From Polynucleobacter ibericus (lineage in GTDB: Bacteria > Pseudomonadota > Gammaproteobacteria > Burkholderiales > Burkholderiaceae), in the NCBI RefSeq assembly GCF_018687955.1, contig NZ_CP061309.1, forward strand, positions 1,111,564 to 1,175,563: a stretch of DNA of 64,000 nt. Direction: 5' to 3'. Under the pieces are notes generated by a model, which saw only the letters and a list, made by a program, of their open reading frames with translations, searched no databases and was not told the DNA's origin. The position numbers and the translations under genes are program-made. How positions within the stretch are numbered: the first letter of the stretch is position 1; each line of letters starts with the position of its first letter. Positions 1 to 9,575 of this stretch are shown here, piece by piece.

Positions 1-472
1 GATCCTTACCAGCAACTTGACGCTTCCAGGACTCGTAGGTGCCCAACTGGGGATCATGACTCACTACATTAATTTGTCCAGAATATTTACCTAATGCACT
101 CCAAGAGGTAATTTTCCCAGTAAAAATATCATGTAACTGCTCAAAACTGAGATGGCTAATAGGATTAGCTGGATTCACAATGACAGCAATATCATCGGCA
201 GCAATAGTGACTTCATCTATCTTCCGCTTATGTTTACGAGCCCATAGCTGAATATTAGGCGGCATTTGTCCAGATGCCATGCCAATATCAGCAGTTCCAT
301 CTAGCGAAGACTTGTACCCCATTGCAGTGCCACCACCCAATAGCGGCAGGTGAATATTGGGGTGCTCATCCATATATTGCATCCCAATATGTTGCATTAA
401 CTTCATCACTGTAGATGAGCCACGCAGTTGTATGAAATGCACACCCTTTAAATCAGAGGACTTATTCGACAT
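1..472 (-). CDS. PstS-like phosphate/anion-binding protein, 3' end cut by window edge
   Basis: The reading frame opens with ATG at 472 and runs off the window without a stop, giving about 157 residues. The protein has the PstS-type start of a type 2 periplasmic binding fold: an RGSSTVMKLMQ segment, then LGGGTAMGYKSSLDGTADIG, then the IAVIVNPANP and FTGKITSW segments that line the anion site in PstS-like proteins. These motifs are seen directly; phosphate as ligand is an inference. The start lies 2 bp past the stop of the DUF4239 gene, so the two are probably co-transcribed and translationally coupled. The first residues are polar (MSNKSSDLKG) and show no signal peptide, which is odd for a PstS relative. 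It could be a cytoplasmic-facing sensor or use an unrecognised upstream start. Confidence 0.75.
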   Translation of the reverse strand, partial: MSNKSSDLKGVHFIQLRGSSTVMKLMQHIGMQYMDEHPNIHLPLLGGGTAMGYKSSLDGTADIGMASGQMPPNIQLWARKHKRKIDEVTIAADDIAVIVNPANPISHLSFEQLHDIFTGKITSWSALGKYSGQINVVSHDPQLGTYESWKRQVAGKD

Positions 473-474
473 CG

Positions 475-1248
475 TCAAGAGCCCAGAGACGGCAGAACGT
501 GAATGATGGCCGCAGGCGTAACCTGGCTCTCGCCTACAAATAATCCTTCAAGAGCTATGACTAATGTAAATAGCACCGATACGCCAATCGTCACACCCCC
601 GACATAAGCAACCATTTTGGGCAGTGGATTTTGAAGCCACCCAAAGATAATGAGCAATATGACTGAAACGGCTAACGCATCCCACAAATAGGAGGGGAGC
701 TGAAGTCTTGATGCCGAGAGGCGCGCCTCTCTTACATCAGATAATTGATTTAAGGTCGTCACGATTTCAGCTCTGGCCATCTGTTGCACAGAATTTTTAG
801 GGTCTAAAAGTCTTATCCCCTGTGTTAGATCCGTTAATAGATTGGAGGCTTCTTCGCTTCTTTGATTCTTGGCCATGAGTGGCCATTCATCATCTACTAC
901 AGCACTAGCATAATTTTTTAGATCCCCTTGAAGCTCAGCAGCATTAGCACCCCCAAAAGCTGCCAATGATCTGTTTAACTTAAACATGAGAGCTGCTTCG
1001 CGAGACACTAGATCCTCAACGTTACGGTGGTCGCCCTGAACGCGTACTAAAGAGAAGGCAATAAGCAATAGTGTGATCGAGGTAAATAGCTTAAACCCCT
1101 CTTCGGCGCCTTTAGCAAGATGCTCATCTGGATTTAATTTGTATTTCCAGCGAATGTAACAAGGGATTGCAGTCGATAACAATAATCCCACACACATAAT
1201 GCTGAGTCCAATGGCGATATTAGGAAGCGTGTGTAAATAGTCAATCAT
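475..1248 (-). CDS. DUF4239 (bestrophin-like) membrane protein
   Basis: This 257-residue protein has two hydrophobic helices at the N-terminus (about residues 10-30 and 53-68), a soluble, mostly helical middle of about 110 residues, and two more membrane helices near the C-terminus (about 185-205 and 212-235). This layout matches the DUF4239 bestrophin-like family, whose biochemical role is not established. The gene sits 23 bp after the large secreted exoprotein gene and 2 bp before the PstS-like gene, so the three probably form one transcript. The family call rests on the helix pattern and the EEGFKLFTSITLLLIAF segment. Confidence 0.7.
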   Translation of the reverse strand: MIDYLHTLPNIAIGLSIMCVGLLLSTAIPCYIRWKYKLNPDEHLAKGAEEGFKLFTSITLLLIAFSLVRVQGDHRNVEDLVSREAALMFKLNRSLAAFGGANAAELQGDLKNYASAVVDDEWPLMAKNQRSEEASNLLTDLTQGIRLLDPKNSVQQMARAEIVTTLNQLSDVREARLSASRLQLPSYLWDALAVSVILLIIFGWLQNPLPKMVAYVGGVTIGVSVLFTLVIALEGLFVGESQVTPAAIIHVLPSLGS

Positions 1249-1271
1249 TTATATGAATAATCTTAAGTCAA

Positions 1272-4200
1272 TTAGCGGATGATAAATAAATTTAAAGTAG
1301 ACATCAGATTTACTGACTCTAGGCTTTGATGGTAGTTTTCTGAGTTACGTGAACGCGCAACGTTTACCACCCCAGAATTCCGGATAGATGGCACATCATC
1401 ATAAGACTGCACAAGGCTATCCCCACCTCTTAAAACCACTGGTATTGGGGCTGGCTGAAGTACAGGTCCTGGCGGGAATGGTGAGATATTTCCTGCAAAT
1501 GGATTTTGTCTCATCGCTGCAAAGGCGGCCGGATTATTATTCATGGCATTAATTCGATTTGCGTATTTACCTTCTCTTGGCGGGCTTGCTTTAGTACCAG
1601 CCGCCACCTTATTAGACGCATCCTTAGGTGCAGGCTTATCGCCTTCTTTAAATCCCTTGGCATATTTGCTAACGTACTTAGAAGGTGCAATGGCTGCTTT
1701 ACCAGACCTATCTTTTGAATCTGCCTTATCCACACCATCTTTAACGGATCCACTCCTCTTCGCCTCATTACTATTGTTGTTAGCGCCATCTTTGCCAGAA
1801 GTCGAACGATTTGCAGGCGGTGGTTTTGCAGCAGCTGGAGGTGGCACAGGCTTATTGGCAGCTGTATTGGAAGAAACAACTCCTGTTGCTGGAGGCGGCG
1901 GAGCGGGTGCTGCCGTTGGTGTAAGTTGAATACTGCCATCAGACAATACAACCAAAGGCTGCGGCTTCACATTCTTTGGCGCGCTACCAGCATCTCCTCC
2001 GGTAGCAGACCCCCCTGCACTCGTGGACGCAGGCGGTGGCGGAGGCGCAACCATCGGAGCAAGCAAAGATGAAGTCTCAGGTTTAGCTGAGCTTGGTAAT
2101 GCCAGGGGCGAAGTAAATGCAGCCGCTGGTGGGGGTGGAGGCGGAGGTGGAGGCGGTGGAGATGGAGCTATGTTTGTAGCTGTTGTAATTGTTGTAGCTG
2201 AGGCAGCAGGCAGCGGACTCGTTACATTCAGTTGAACAGGTATAGATACCAATAAAAATTGACCGGAATCAGCGCCGCTCAGAGTTAAACCTTTGACCTT
2301 CAGATTGGAATAACTACCCACTCCAATGGTATTGGTGATAGTGCTGCCGTTACTAGAGTAGCTTGGCGTGCCTGCAATCGATAAGTTTGCGTAGCTTCCT
2401 GTACCTAGAGTTACCTCAGTACCAGATGCATTCAGAATTTGATAACCCAAACTCAAGGAACCAGAGGCGGCTGAATTTGTCCGCTCCCTGATAAATAGAA
2501 CGTTACTTAAATCAAAGCTTGAACTAGGCATACCCGCTGATAATGCATTATCAGCAAAAATGGTTGATATCCCTGATACCTCGGCGTAAATTGTGCCGCC
2601 AGTACCAACAACTGAATTAGCTCCCAGAATACCGCCACGCAAGTCTATGGTGCCAGTATTGGCAATCAATGAAATTGCCCCACCATTACCCGAACCCACT
2701 CCACCAGCTGTGACATTTCCCGCTAATGTGATGTTGTCAGCCACCATATCAATCAGTCCGCCAGCACCAACAGTTCCATTTGCTTGCAAAAAACTACCCG
2801 ACCGAGTGTAAATATCGGTAGCACTTAAATAAATAGAACCGCCCGTCGATCCGTTAGCCAGAACCTCTGACGTACCTTCTAAACCTACCACTGTATAGCT
2901 ACCCGCAGTTAATTGGATGCCCGTTAATTTGATCACGTTGCTGGCAGCCTGTGATGCTTCAGAAACGATCAGTATCGAAGGGTCATTCGCAGCGGTACTG
3001 TAGTAAATCCTATTCACACCCAAATTACCGGCAAGCGAATTCAAATCTACTGGAGTTGGAATAGTTGCAGGAACGAGCGGTGAGCTGACGTTTAATCTCA
3101 GAGCGCCAGAGATAAAAATAGATTGCGCCAAAAGCTCGATCGCATTACCTAAAGTACCAGCGCCACCAAACAAGTAGTTGCTTGTCTGAATCCTGCCATA
3201 AGAGATGATTGTCTGCGCTTGAATTGTTACCTTTGAAGCATCAATTGAAGACCCTACACCCAGATACGCAATCGACGAGTTGATAACAACATCCAAGTTT
3301 TGACCGGTAATACTGCCATTCAGTAGAAAATTACCTGCAGCACTAAGCGTCAATGTAGTGTAGTTAGTGCCGGCCTTGAGAATATGAGCCCCACTATCGA
3401 TGGTCATTGCACCACTGCCATTCAAAATACAAATACCCAAACTACATGAAGTGGTATATGCATTCACTGCAATAGTGACATTCCCATTGGATAAGGCGTT
3501 CGAAATAATATTGGCGGTAGCGGCATTAATGAATAGATCAACTGGGTCCAGCAACCAAGAACCTACCCGTCCGTTTGTCGCACTGGTATTGATGCTGGCA
3601 CTAGGCGCCAGACTCACATACCCACTAGAGCTAGTCTCAATAAAGCCGCCATTACCCGCTAAGAGTCCGCCTACAGATTTGAGAATACCTGCAACGGTTG
3701 TTTTAAGCTCCGACCAAATACCAATAGGACCACCATTGCCTTGTTGCGTAGCAGAGGTATCAATCGTGGCATTTTGCTCGATGGTCACGGTCTTGGCTAA
3801 CTGCTTACTTATGGCAGCTTGATCGGCAAGGTCCTTAATTATTGCTGCATTAGTATCCGTTGATAGTTGATTGTTCTGGCGATTCACTTGCGTACCGCCA
3901 GTAATTTGGGTGCTTGCTAAGCCGATATTCACTTGTCCACCACCCGTTGCTCCGGTTGCTGTAGTGGCAGAGTTAGCGGCTAAAGTGATGTCATTGCCAA
4001 CCAGGTTAATTTGCCCACCGTTAGACACCTGGCTATTAGAGCTTACGGTACCGGCCTGCGTGATCTTAGCGGCAACGAGCTCAATCACACCGCCATTATT
4101 AATCGCAGATGAAGCGCTGATCACGCCAGTATTCTTGATGACAGAGGCCATCAGTTGGTTTGCAGCTCCTGCAGCCATTACCACCAAACCGCCTGGCGCC

Positions 4201-5009
4201 TCAATCACGTGCTTATTGGAAACCAGTCCGTTATAAACACCTTGATCAACCTTAATTGCTAGAAGACTTTGGCCCTGAATCCTTAGTGTAATTTGAGAGC
4301 CTGAGGCAAGTGCAATAGCACCATCCTTCTGCGCCAGTAGATAGCCATTGTTACGGACTTCAGGCGCTAGCAAGGCAATAAAGCCCCCCTCAGAACTGGT
4401 CGGATCTGTTTGGTTGGTTTGAATGGTTCCCTTATTGATGATCTTGCCAGCTTTGCTACCAACCCCAGAACCATCATCCTTAAAGTTCATCATGCCATTC
4501 ATAAACTCTTGATTGGCTATATTTAAAGTTGAGGCCACTACAGCCGCAGCATTCACTTCAGCACCTCTGCCGAAAGTAACACCATTCGGATTAACAAAAA
4601 CAACTTGTCCATTGGCTCTCACAGCGCCATCAATCATAGATTGACTTGCACCAGTGACACGATTAAGCACTACTGAATTTGCATTAGGTTGATTGAAATT
4701 CACGGTAGCATTTTTACCAACATTAAAGCTATCCCAATTGATAACCGCACGTTGCGAATGTTGATTCACATTCATTGTTGCGGAGTTGGCAGTTTGGGTT
4801 TGTGCAATTGCAGCGCTACCAGCGACAACTTGCCCGTTGGTGGGTAGTGCGTTTGGTGCTGGGGTTGGAGGGGCTGCTTGGGCAACGCCAGGCAGCACGC
4901 ACAGAAAAAAAGAAAGGCTTGATACAGCCCTAACTACAGAAGAAAGGGAGTCAGAATTAACAAGAAGAAAGCGCGAGGATGAAATCCTAGAAAAATCGAT
5001 CAAAAGCAT
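1272..5009 (-). CDS. Filamentous haemagglutinin-type (TpsA) exoprotein
   Basis: This is a 1245-residue protein. An N-terminal signal region (about residues 1-45, ending near VAQA) is followed by a two-partner-secretion domain at about 46-170, recognised from NWDSFNVGKNATVNFNQP, the NPNG motif in VFVNPNGVTFG, and the AAVVASTLNI segment. About 700 residues of beta-helix-like repeats rich in G, N, T and S follow. The last 290 residues are different: an 11-proline run near residue 950, then P-, K- and N-rich low-complexity sequence. TpsA proteins are exported through an outer-membrane TpsB partner, but no TpsB gene lies in this window. The likely role is surface adhesion; the exact target cannot be read from sequence. 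It is probably the first gene of a unit with the DUF4239 and PstS-like genes. Confidence 0.85.
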   Translation of the reverse strand: MLLIDFSRISSSRFLLVNSDSLSSVVRAVSSLSFFLCVLPGVAQAAPPTPAPNALPTNGQVVAGSAAIAQTQTANSATMNVNQHSQRAVINWDSFNVGKNATVNFNQPNANSVVLNRVTGASQSMIDGAVRANGQVVFVNPNGVTFGRGAEVNAAAVVASTLNIANQEFMNGMMNFKDDGSGVGSKAGKIINKGTIQTNQTDPTSSEGGFIALLAPEVRNNGYLLAQKDGAIALASGSQITLRIQGQSLLAIKVDQGVYNGLVSNKHVIEAPGGLVVMAAGAANQLMASVIKNTGVISASSAINNGGVIELVAAKITQAGTVSSNSQVSNGGQINLVGNDITLAANSATTATGATGGGQVNIGLASTQITGGTQVNRQNNQLSTDTNAAIIKDLADQAAISKQLAKTVTIEQNATIDTSATQQGNGGPIGIWSELKTTVAGILKSVGGLLAGNGGFIETSSSGYVSLAPSASINTSATNGRVGSWLLDPVDLFINAATANIISNALSNGNVTIAVNAYTTSCSLGICILNGSGAMTIDSGAHILKAGTNYTTLTLSAAGNFLLNGSITGQNLDVVINSSIAYLGVGSSIDASKVTIQAQTIISYGRIQTSNYLFGGAGTLGNAIELLAQSIFISGALRLNVSSPLVPATIPTPVDLNSLAGNLGVNRIYYSTAANDPSILIVSEASQAASNVIKLTGIQLTAGSYTVVGLEGTSEVLANGSTGGSIYLSATDIYTRSGSFLQANGTVGAGGLIDMVADNITLAGNVTAGGVGSGNGGAISLIANTGTIDLRGGILGANSVVGTGGTIYAEVSGISTIFADNALSAGMPSSSFDLSNVLFIRERTNSAASGSLSLGYQILNASGTEVTLGTGSYANLSIAGTPSYSSNGSTITNTIGVGSYSNLKVKGLTLSGADSGQFLLVSIPVQLNVTSPLPAASATTITTATNIAPSPPPPPPPPPPPAAAFTSPLALPSSAKPETSSLLAPMVAPPPPPASTSAGGSATGGDAGSAPKNVKPQPLVVLSDGSIQLTPTAAPAPPPPATGVVSSNTAANKPVPPPAAAKPPPANRSTSGKDGANNNSNEAKRSGSVKDGVDKADSKDRSGKAAIAPSKYVSKYAKGFKEGDKPAPKDASNKVAAGTKASPPREGKYANRINAMNNNPAAFAAMRQNPFAGNISPFPPGPVLQPAPIPVVLRGGDSLVQSYDDVPSIRNSGVVNVARSRNSENYHQSLESVNLMSTLNLFIIR

Positions 5010-5120
5010 CCAATTAGCAACTTAATGCCTTGATTTTACAGGGATTAACCCCAAAAAGCAGCGTCTTGGACCAAATATGAGGGTCCAAACACTAAAAAGG
5101 GTAGAAATTGGAAGAAGAAA

Positions 5121-5209
5121 TGGTGCCCGAGGCCGGAATCGAACCGGCACGACTTTTTTGAGTCGGCAGATTTTAAATCTGCTGTGTCTACCGATTTCAC
5201 CACTCGGGC
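5121..5209 (-). tRNA. tRNA-Leu (anticodon UAA)
   Basis: Read on the minus strand, the acceptor GCCCGAG pairs with CTCGGGC, and the CCA end is encoded at 5121-5123. The anticodon arm CAGCAGA / TCTGCTG encloses the loop TTTAAAA, giving anticodon UAA. A long variable arm (CCGACTC...) and the T-arm with GGTTCGATTCC identify a class II leucine tRNA. It stands alone between the exoprotein gene and the penicillin-acylase gene. The rest of the 5010-5344 gap shows only a 7-bp inverted repeat (5066-5072 with 82-88) and no convincing gene. Confidence 0.97.
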
Positions 5210-5344
5210 TCGCACTAACAATAAAGCCGTGCTAAATAAATCAAGACAGGAAAGATTTTAGCACGCAAGCCCTTTATGAACCCTTGGACCCCTTTTTACC
5301 CCAAGCTCCATGGAAGGCCCTCTTAAAGTAACTAAAATATCCTG

Positions 5345-7804
5345 ATGAATGATCCGAGAAAATCAACTGGCTATGGCAAGCTTTTAAAGCTTAGTCTGTG
5401 GTTTCTTGGTTTGAGTCTTGCGATCTGCGTAGCTGCTTCCCTGGCTTACCTCTATTTCGCTCAGTCGAATATCTCCGGTAAGCGCGCAATCAAGGGTCTT
5501 GGCGATTCAGTGGTGATTAGTTTTGATGAGGTTGATATTCCTCACATCAAAGCAAAAAGTCAGGCGGATGCCTTCTTTGCCTTAGGTTACATTCATGCTA
5601 GTGAGCGCTCCTGGCAACTTGAGATGAATCGCCGTATTGCAAGCGGACGACTCTCAGAAATATTAGGAAATGACACAGTCAAGATAGATCGATTTGTACG
5701 CACGCTCGGTATCAAGCGTGCAGCTGAACGTCAATTTGATCGTTACCCAGTTTCTGCCAAACGATTATTACAAGCCTATGCTGATGGTGTAAATGCTGGC
5801 AATGCTCAATTAGGATGGGCTCTTCCAGTAGAGTATTTTTTGACGGGATCAAAGCCGGGTCATTGGTCGCCAACGGACAGCGTTGCCTGGATGCTGATGA
5901 TGGCTTATGACCTTGGCGGTAATTGGCAGAAGGAATTGCAAAGACTTGAACTATCTCAGTACCTCACAACGAAACAAGTCTGGGAAGTAACGCCCCCTAA
6001 TGAACCAGGCGATCCAGTGAGTAATATGGATTTTGCCAAGCTTTATAAAGAGATGAAGGTATTTCATCCAACGCCAGGTCCTGCAGAACGCAAGCCGCAA
6101 AATTTACCCGCTACTGAATTAAGTCAGTGGGAGCAAATGGGTGGCAAAGATGGCATAGGCTCAAATAACTGGGCCCTAAGCGGAAAACTCAGTAGCACTG
6201 GCAAGCCGTTGCTCGCCAATGATCCTCATCTAGGGCTGTCTGCACCGGCCATCTGGTACTTTGCCCATCTCGAAGCTCCCGGCTTAAATGTGATGGGCGG
6301 TACCCTACCCGGCATACCCGGGGTGGTTTTGGGAAGAACGGATAAGTTTGCCTGGAGCTTTACCAATACAGGGCCCGATGTTCAAGACTTATATATAGAG
6401 CAAATTGATTCTAAGAATCCGGGCATGTATCGTGGTCCAGATGGCCCACTCCCCTTCAAAGTTCATCAAGAGATCATCGACATTAAAGGATCTCCTTCAC
6501 TGACTTTTCTGGTGAAGGAAACTCGGCACGGTCCCGTCATCTCAGATTCTCACGCGCGAGCGAAGCGTACGATTGATGCAGATCGCTTCGTCCTTGCTCT
6601 ACGCTGGACAGCGCTGGATATTGAGAATCAATCAGTCGTTGGCTTACTAGATATGAATCGAGCAACTGATCTCGATCAATTTAAGCAAGCATTACGCAAA
6701 AATTACGCCCCAATGCAAAACGTCGTCATGGCAGATGCTGAAGGCAACATCGCCTACCAGGCAGCTGGGGTTGCACCCAAAAGAATGCTACATCATGGCT
6801 TGTACGGGGTGGCGCCAGCGCCCGGCTGGGAGCGTCAATACGATTGGAATGGCTATGTTCCTTTTGAGCAACTTCCTGCAAGCAATAATCCTGAGCAAGG
6901 ATGGATTGCGACTGCCAATCAAAAAATCATTGCAGTCAATGATCCCAATCCTTTAACGGGTGATTGGGAGCTGCCAACACGCTATGACCGGATTGTTGAC
7001 CTCATCAAATCTAAAAATATTCATTCCATCGTTGATATGAAAACCATGCAAGCGGATACCTTATCGCTTGCAGCCACACCACTACTAGAGCTATTTAAAT
7101 CCAGCCAAGGCGCACATCCATTAAGCGCCAAAGCAATGGAGATTGGCAGAGGTTTTGATGGTGATATGAAAGTAGATAGCGCTGCTGCTCTTTTATTTAA
7201 TGCTTGGGCCGATCAACTCACGCGCAATCTTTTCAATAGATTGGGTTATTTGTTTTCTGAAAACTATGGGACCCGTAATTACCGTGCGCCACTTCTCAAT
7301 CAAGTTAAAAACTCCAATAGCCCATGGTGCGATGATCCCAAAACTGAACAGATCGAATCATGCCAAGACTCCTCCAATCAGGCACTTGATAAAGCTTTGG
7401 ACTACTTGAGCAAAGAGTATGGCGACGATCCCAAAGCATGGTCTTGGGGTAAGGCGCATACTGCTATTTCGGAGCATCGCCCCTTTAGCAAGGTGCCCCT
7501 GCTCGGAAGCCTTTTCAATATCAAGACACCCTTTCCGGGAGATGGCTTTTCTATCAACGTCGGGCGCTTAGAGCTCATGCAGTCGAAAAATCCTTACGAG
7601 ACTCTTCAAGCTCCAAGCCTAAGGACAGTCTTTGATTTGTCAGATCTTGAAAAATCACTCTTTATCTATCAAACAGGTCAATCTGGATGGGTGCAAAGTA
7701 AGCTGTATCGCAATATGAACCCTCTTTGGGCAAATAATGAATATCTACCCTTGCAGATGAAGCCCGAAAAGAGTAATCGCCAGCTAGAATTGCTGAATAA
7801 GTAA
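5345..7804 (+). CDS. Penicillin acylase family protein (Ntn hydrolase)
   Basis: This 819-residue protein belongs to the penicillin/acyl-homoserine-lactone acylase family. An N-terminal membrane anchor or uncleaved signal lies at about residues 15-38. The A-chain region contains the typical FALGYIHASERSWQLEMNRR block. The autocatalytic processing site is the G-S pair in DGIGSNNWALSG, so Ser273 would become the N-terminal nucleophile of the B chain. A downstream NDPHLGL block and the FSINVGRLE-type C-terminal region also fit. Family members hydrolyse amide bonds of penicillins, N-acyl amino acids or acyl-homoserine lactones; the substrate here is unknown. The gene is monocistronic or the first of a short unit, 60 bp before the next gene. 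Confidence 0.9.
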   Translation: MNDPRKSTGYGKLLKLSLWFLGLSLAICVAASLAYLYFAQSNISGKRAIKGLGDSVVISFDEVDIPHIKAKSQADAFFALGYIHASERSWQLEMNRRIASGRLSEILGNDTVKIDRFVRTLGIKRAAERQFDRYPVSAKRLLQAYADGVNAGNAQLGWALPVEYFLTGSKPGHWSPTDSVAWMLMMAYDLGGNWQKELQRLELSQYLTTKQVWEVTPPNEPGDPVSNMDFAKLYKEMKVFHPTPGPAERKPQNLPATELSQWEQMGGKDGIGSNNWALSGKLSSTGKPLLANDPHLGLSAPAIWYFAHLEAPGLNVMGGTLPGIPGVVLGRTDKFAWSFTNTGPDVQDLYIEQIDSKNPGMYRGPDGPLPFKVHQEIIDIKGSPSLTFLVKETRHGPVISDSHARAKRTIDADRFVLALRWTALDIENQSVVGLLDMNRATDLDQFKQALRKNYAPMQNVVMADAEGNIAYQAAGVAPKRMLHHGLYGVAPAPGWERQYDWNGYVPFEQLPASNNPEQGWIATANQKIIAVNDPNPLTGDWELPTRYDRIVDLIKSKNIHSIVDMKTMQADTLSLAATPLLELFKSSQGAHPLSAKAMEIGRGFDGDMKVDSAAALLFNAWADQLTRNLFNRLGYLFSENYGTRNYRAPLLNQVKNSNSPWCDDPKTEQIESCQDSSNQALDKALDYLSKEYGDDPKAWSWGKAHTAISEHRPFSKVPLLGSLFNIKTPFPGDGFSINVGRLELMQSKNPYETLQAPSLRTVFDLSDLEKSLFIYQTGQSGWVQSKLYRNMNPLWANNEYLPLQMKPEKSNRQLELLNK

Positions 7805-7864
7805 ACTACAGCTGTTTAAAATGCCATATCAATGTCAATCGTCATTACCAAGGAATTAATCCCC

Positions 7865-8269
7865 ATGAAATCGATTACCTCTCTGCTTGCCATTTCAGCC
7901 GCATTATTAACTAGTGGTAATGCAGTTGCTGCTTGGCAAGAAATTGGTCAAAATGATCAATCCACAGTCTTTGTGGATACCGCCACCCTACAAACCCAAG
8001 ACAATCTTGCTCAGATAATGTCAATGCTGGACTTCAAGAAACCAGGTCAAGATCCCCAAACCAAAGAAAATGTGAATTCAATTATTGGTCTGAATGAATA
8101 TGACTGCAGTACTGGAAAATATCGTCCGATTGAATTTAAGGTATTCACCGGTAATCGCGGCAAAGGTAAAGTAGTAGCCGATCAAAAGACTCCTGATAGC
8201 GTTTTTGAAGCCATTCCAAATGGCTCATGGGCTGCTGGGGTATTTAACGTTGCGTGCCGCAGCAAGTAA
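7865..8269 (+). CDS. Surface-adhesin E-like small exported protein
   Basis: This is a 134-residue exported protein with a clean signal peptide (MKSITSLLAISAALLTSGNA, cleavage about residue 22). The mature part resembles the small 'surface-adhesin protein E' domain family: an opening W-x-E-I-G segment, a central YDC and a late ACRSK, giving two cysteines that could form a disulfide. An upstream in-frame ATG at 7832 exists, but the start at 7865 places the signal peptide at the N-terminus and has AAGGA about 10 bp upstream. The function is unknown; the family call comes from overall pattern. Confidence 0.65.
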   Translation: MKSITSLLAISAALLTSGNAVAAWQEIGQNDQSTVFVDTATLQTQDNLAQIMSMLDFKKPGQDPQTKENVNSIIGLNEYDCSTGKYRPIEFKVFTGNRGKGKVVADQKTPDSVFEAIPNGSWAAGVFNVACRSK

Positions 8270-8285
8270 ATTTCTATCTCTGCAA

Positions 8286-8630
8286 TTGACCCTAGTTCGC
8301 TGGGGTCTTTTCAGCTGCGCATTAGGGTTTTTGACAGCATGTGCTGCCCCTCTAGCAATGCTCAGCAGTTCAGGATCAGCAGCGGCCAGTGCAGTTGGCA
8401 CCGCTGCTGTAGCGAATCCAGGAACCGCAGCAAGCCTTGCCTCTACCGCTACTACAGGCAAGTCCCCGCTGGAGCACGCAGCATCTGCAGCCACCAAAAA
8501 GGAATGCAGCTTCTTTAATGTACTTGGCTCTAAACCCATTTGTGTCGATATTGTTCTACCAACAATTACCGATAATAGTCAGCCCTTTTTTGGGCCCGCA
8601 GACTTATCAACAGAAACTGCTAAACAATAA
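8286..8630 (+). CDS. Small alanine-rich lipoprotein, function unknown
   Basis: A lipoprotein signal is visible: a hydrophobic stretch ends in the lipobox LTAC, with Cys19 if translation begins at the TTG at 8286. The frame is also open from ATG 8205 inside the preceding gene. The TTG was chosen because it puts one basic residue and a normal-length hydrophobic core at the N-terminus, but it has no good ribosome-binding site, so start 8205 with translational coupling remains possible. The mature part is Ala/Ser/Thr-rich, followed by a short conserved-looking tail with two cysteines (ECSFFNVLGSKPICVDI). No known domain was recognised. Confidence 0.5.
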   Translation: MTLVRWGLFSCALGFLTACAAPLAMLSSSGSAAASAVGTAAVANPGTAASLASTATTGKSPLEHAASAATKKECSFFNVLGSKPICVDIVLPTITDNSQPFFGPADLSTETAKQ

Positions 8631-8704
8631 GTTTCTCGCCTAACCCGATGCATGACATAACAGTCTAAAATCACAACTACTACGCAAGCTACTGACGACT
8701 TACT

Positions 8705-9559
8705 ATGACTACCGAAAACTACTATCTCACCCTCACCTGCCCCAATAAACCTGGCATCGTTGCTGCGGTTTCTACCTATATTTTTGAACTAGGCGGGGAC
8801 ATTGAAGAAGCTCAACAATTTGACGACAAAGCTTCGAAACGCTTTTTTATGCGCGTCAGCTTTAGCTGCCCTGCAAACGCAGAAACTCTCAGAGCAGGCT
8901 TTCTGGAAATTGCAAAGCGTTTTGAACTTACTTGGGATTTGCGTGCAGTTAAAGATCTCAAACGCGTATTAATCATGGCTTCCAAGCTGGATCATTGCTT
9001 GGTAGACCTTCTGTATCGCTGGCGTATTGGCGAATTACCTATGATTATTTGCGGCATTGTTTCTAATCATCCTCGCGAAGTCTATGCCAGCATCGATTTT
9101 GCTGATATCCCCTTCTACCATTTACCAGTCACTCCCGATACCAAACCTGCTCAAGAAGCCAGACTCCTAGAAATCATTGCAGATTCAAAAGTGGATATGG
9201 TGATCTTGGCGCGTTACATGCAAATCTTGTCTGATGATTTGTCGTCCAAACTTTCCGGTCGCTGCATCAACGTACATCATTCATTCCTGCCTAGTTTTAA
9301 AGGTGCCAAACCTTATCACCAGGCACATGCTCGTGGCATTAAATTAATTGGAGCTACCGCCCATTTTGTAACCAGCGATTTAGATGAGGGTCCGATCATT
9401 GAGCAAGACGTTACTCGCGTTACTCATGGCGATACACCGGATGATTTAGTTCGCAAGGGGAGAGATTTAGAGCGCGCCGTTCTCTCCAGAGCTCTACGTT
9501 ACTACTTACATGATCGAGTACTCATCAATGGCGCAACTTCAGTTGTCTTTTCTGACTAA
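8705..9559 (+). CDS. purU: Formyltetrahydrofolate deformylase
   Basis: PurU hydrolyses 10-formyltetrahydrofolate to formate and tetrahydrofolate, balancing one-carbon pools and supplying formate for purine synthesis. The 284-residue protein has the N-terminal ACT domain (about residues 5-85, starting [17 protein letters not shown]) and a C-terminal formyltransferase-fold domain (about 90-280). It carries the catalytic-loop segment [17 protein letters not shown] and the later [18 protein letters not shown] with the catalytic Asp. The length matches the family. It is a single gene, converging on soxA. Confidence 0.96.
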   Translation: MTTENYYLTLTCPNKPGIVAAVSTYIFELGGDIEEAQQFDDKASKRFFMRVSFSCPANAETLRAGFLEIAKRFELTWDLRAVKDLKRVLIMASKLDHCLVDLLYRWRIGELPMIICGIVSNHPREVYASIDFADIPFYHLPVTPDTKPAQEARLLEIIADSKVDMVILARYMQILSDDLSSKLSGRCINVHHSFLPSFKGAKPYHQAHARGIKLIGATAHFVTSDLDEGPIIEQDVTRVTHGDTPDDLVRKGRDLERAVLSRALRYYLHDRVLINGATSVVFSD

Positions 9560-9575
9560 CTGAATTGAACTCGCT

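Noticed and set aside
1506..5025. Several open frames antisense to the exoprotein gene (for example plus 1543-1929 and 3400-3822)
   Set aside because: They mirror the Gly/Ala/Pro-biased codons of the exoprotein gene, have no domain or ribosome-binding site, and are shadows.
5066..5088. 7-bp inverted repeat TTGGACC / GGTCCAA between tRNA-Leu and the exoprotein gene
   Set aside because: The loop is 9 nt and no T-run follows, so a terminator or operator call is not supported.
8225..8539. Minus-strand 104-codon frame under the small lipoprotein gene
   Set aside because: The plus-strand frame has a convincing lipobox, while the minus frame has no recognisable feature.
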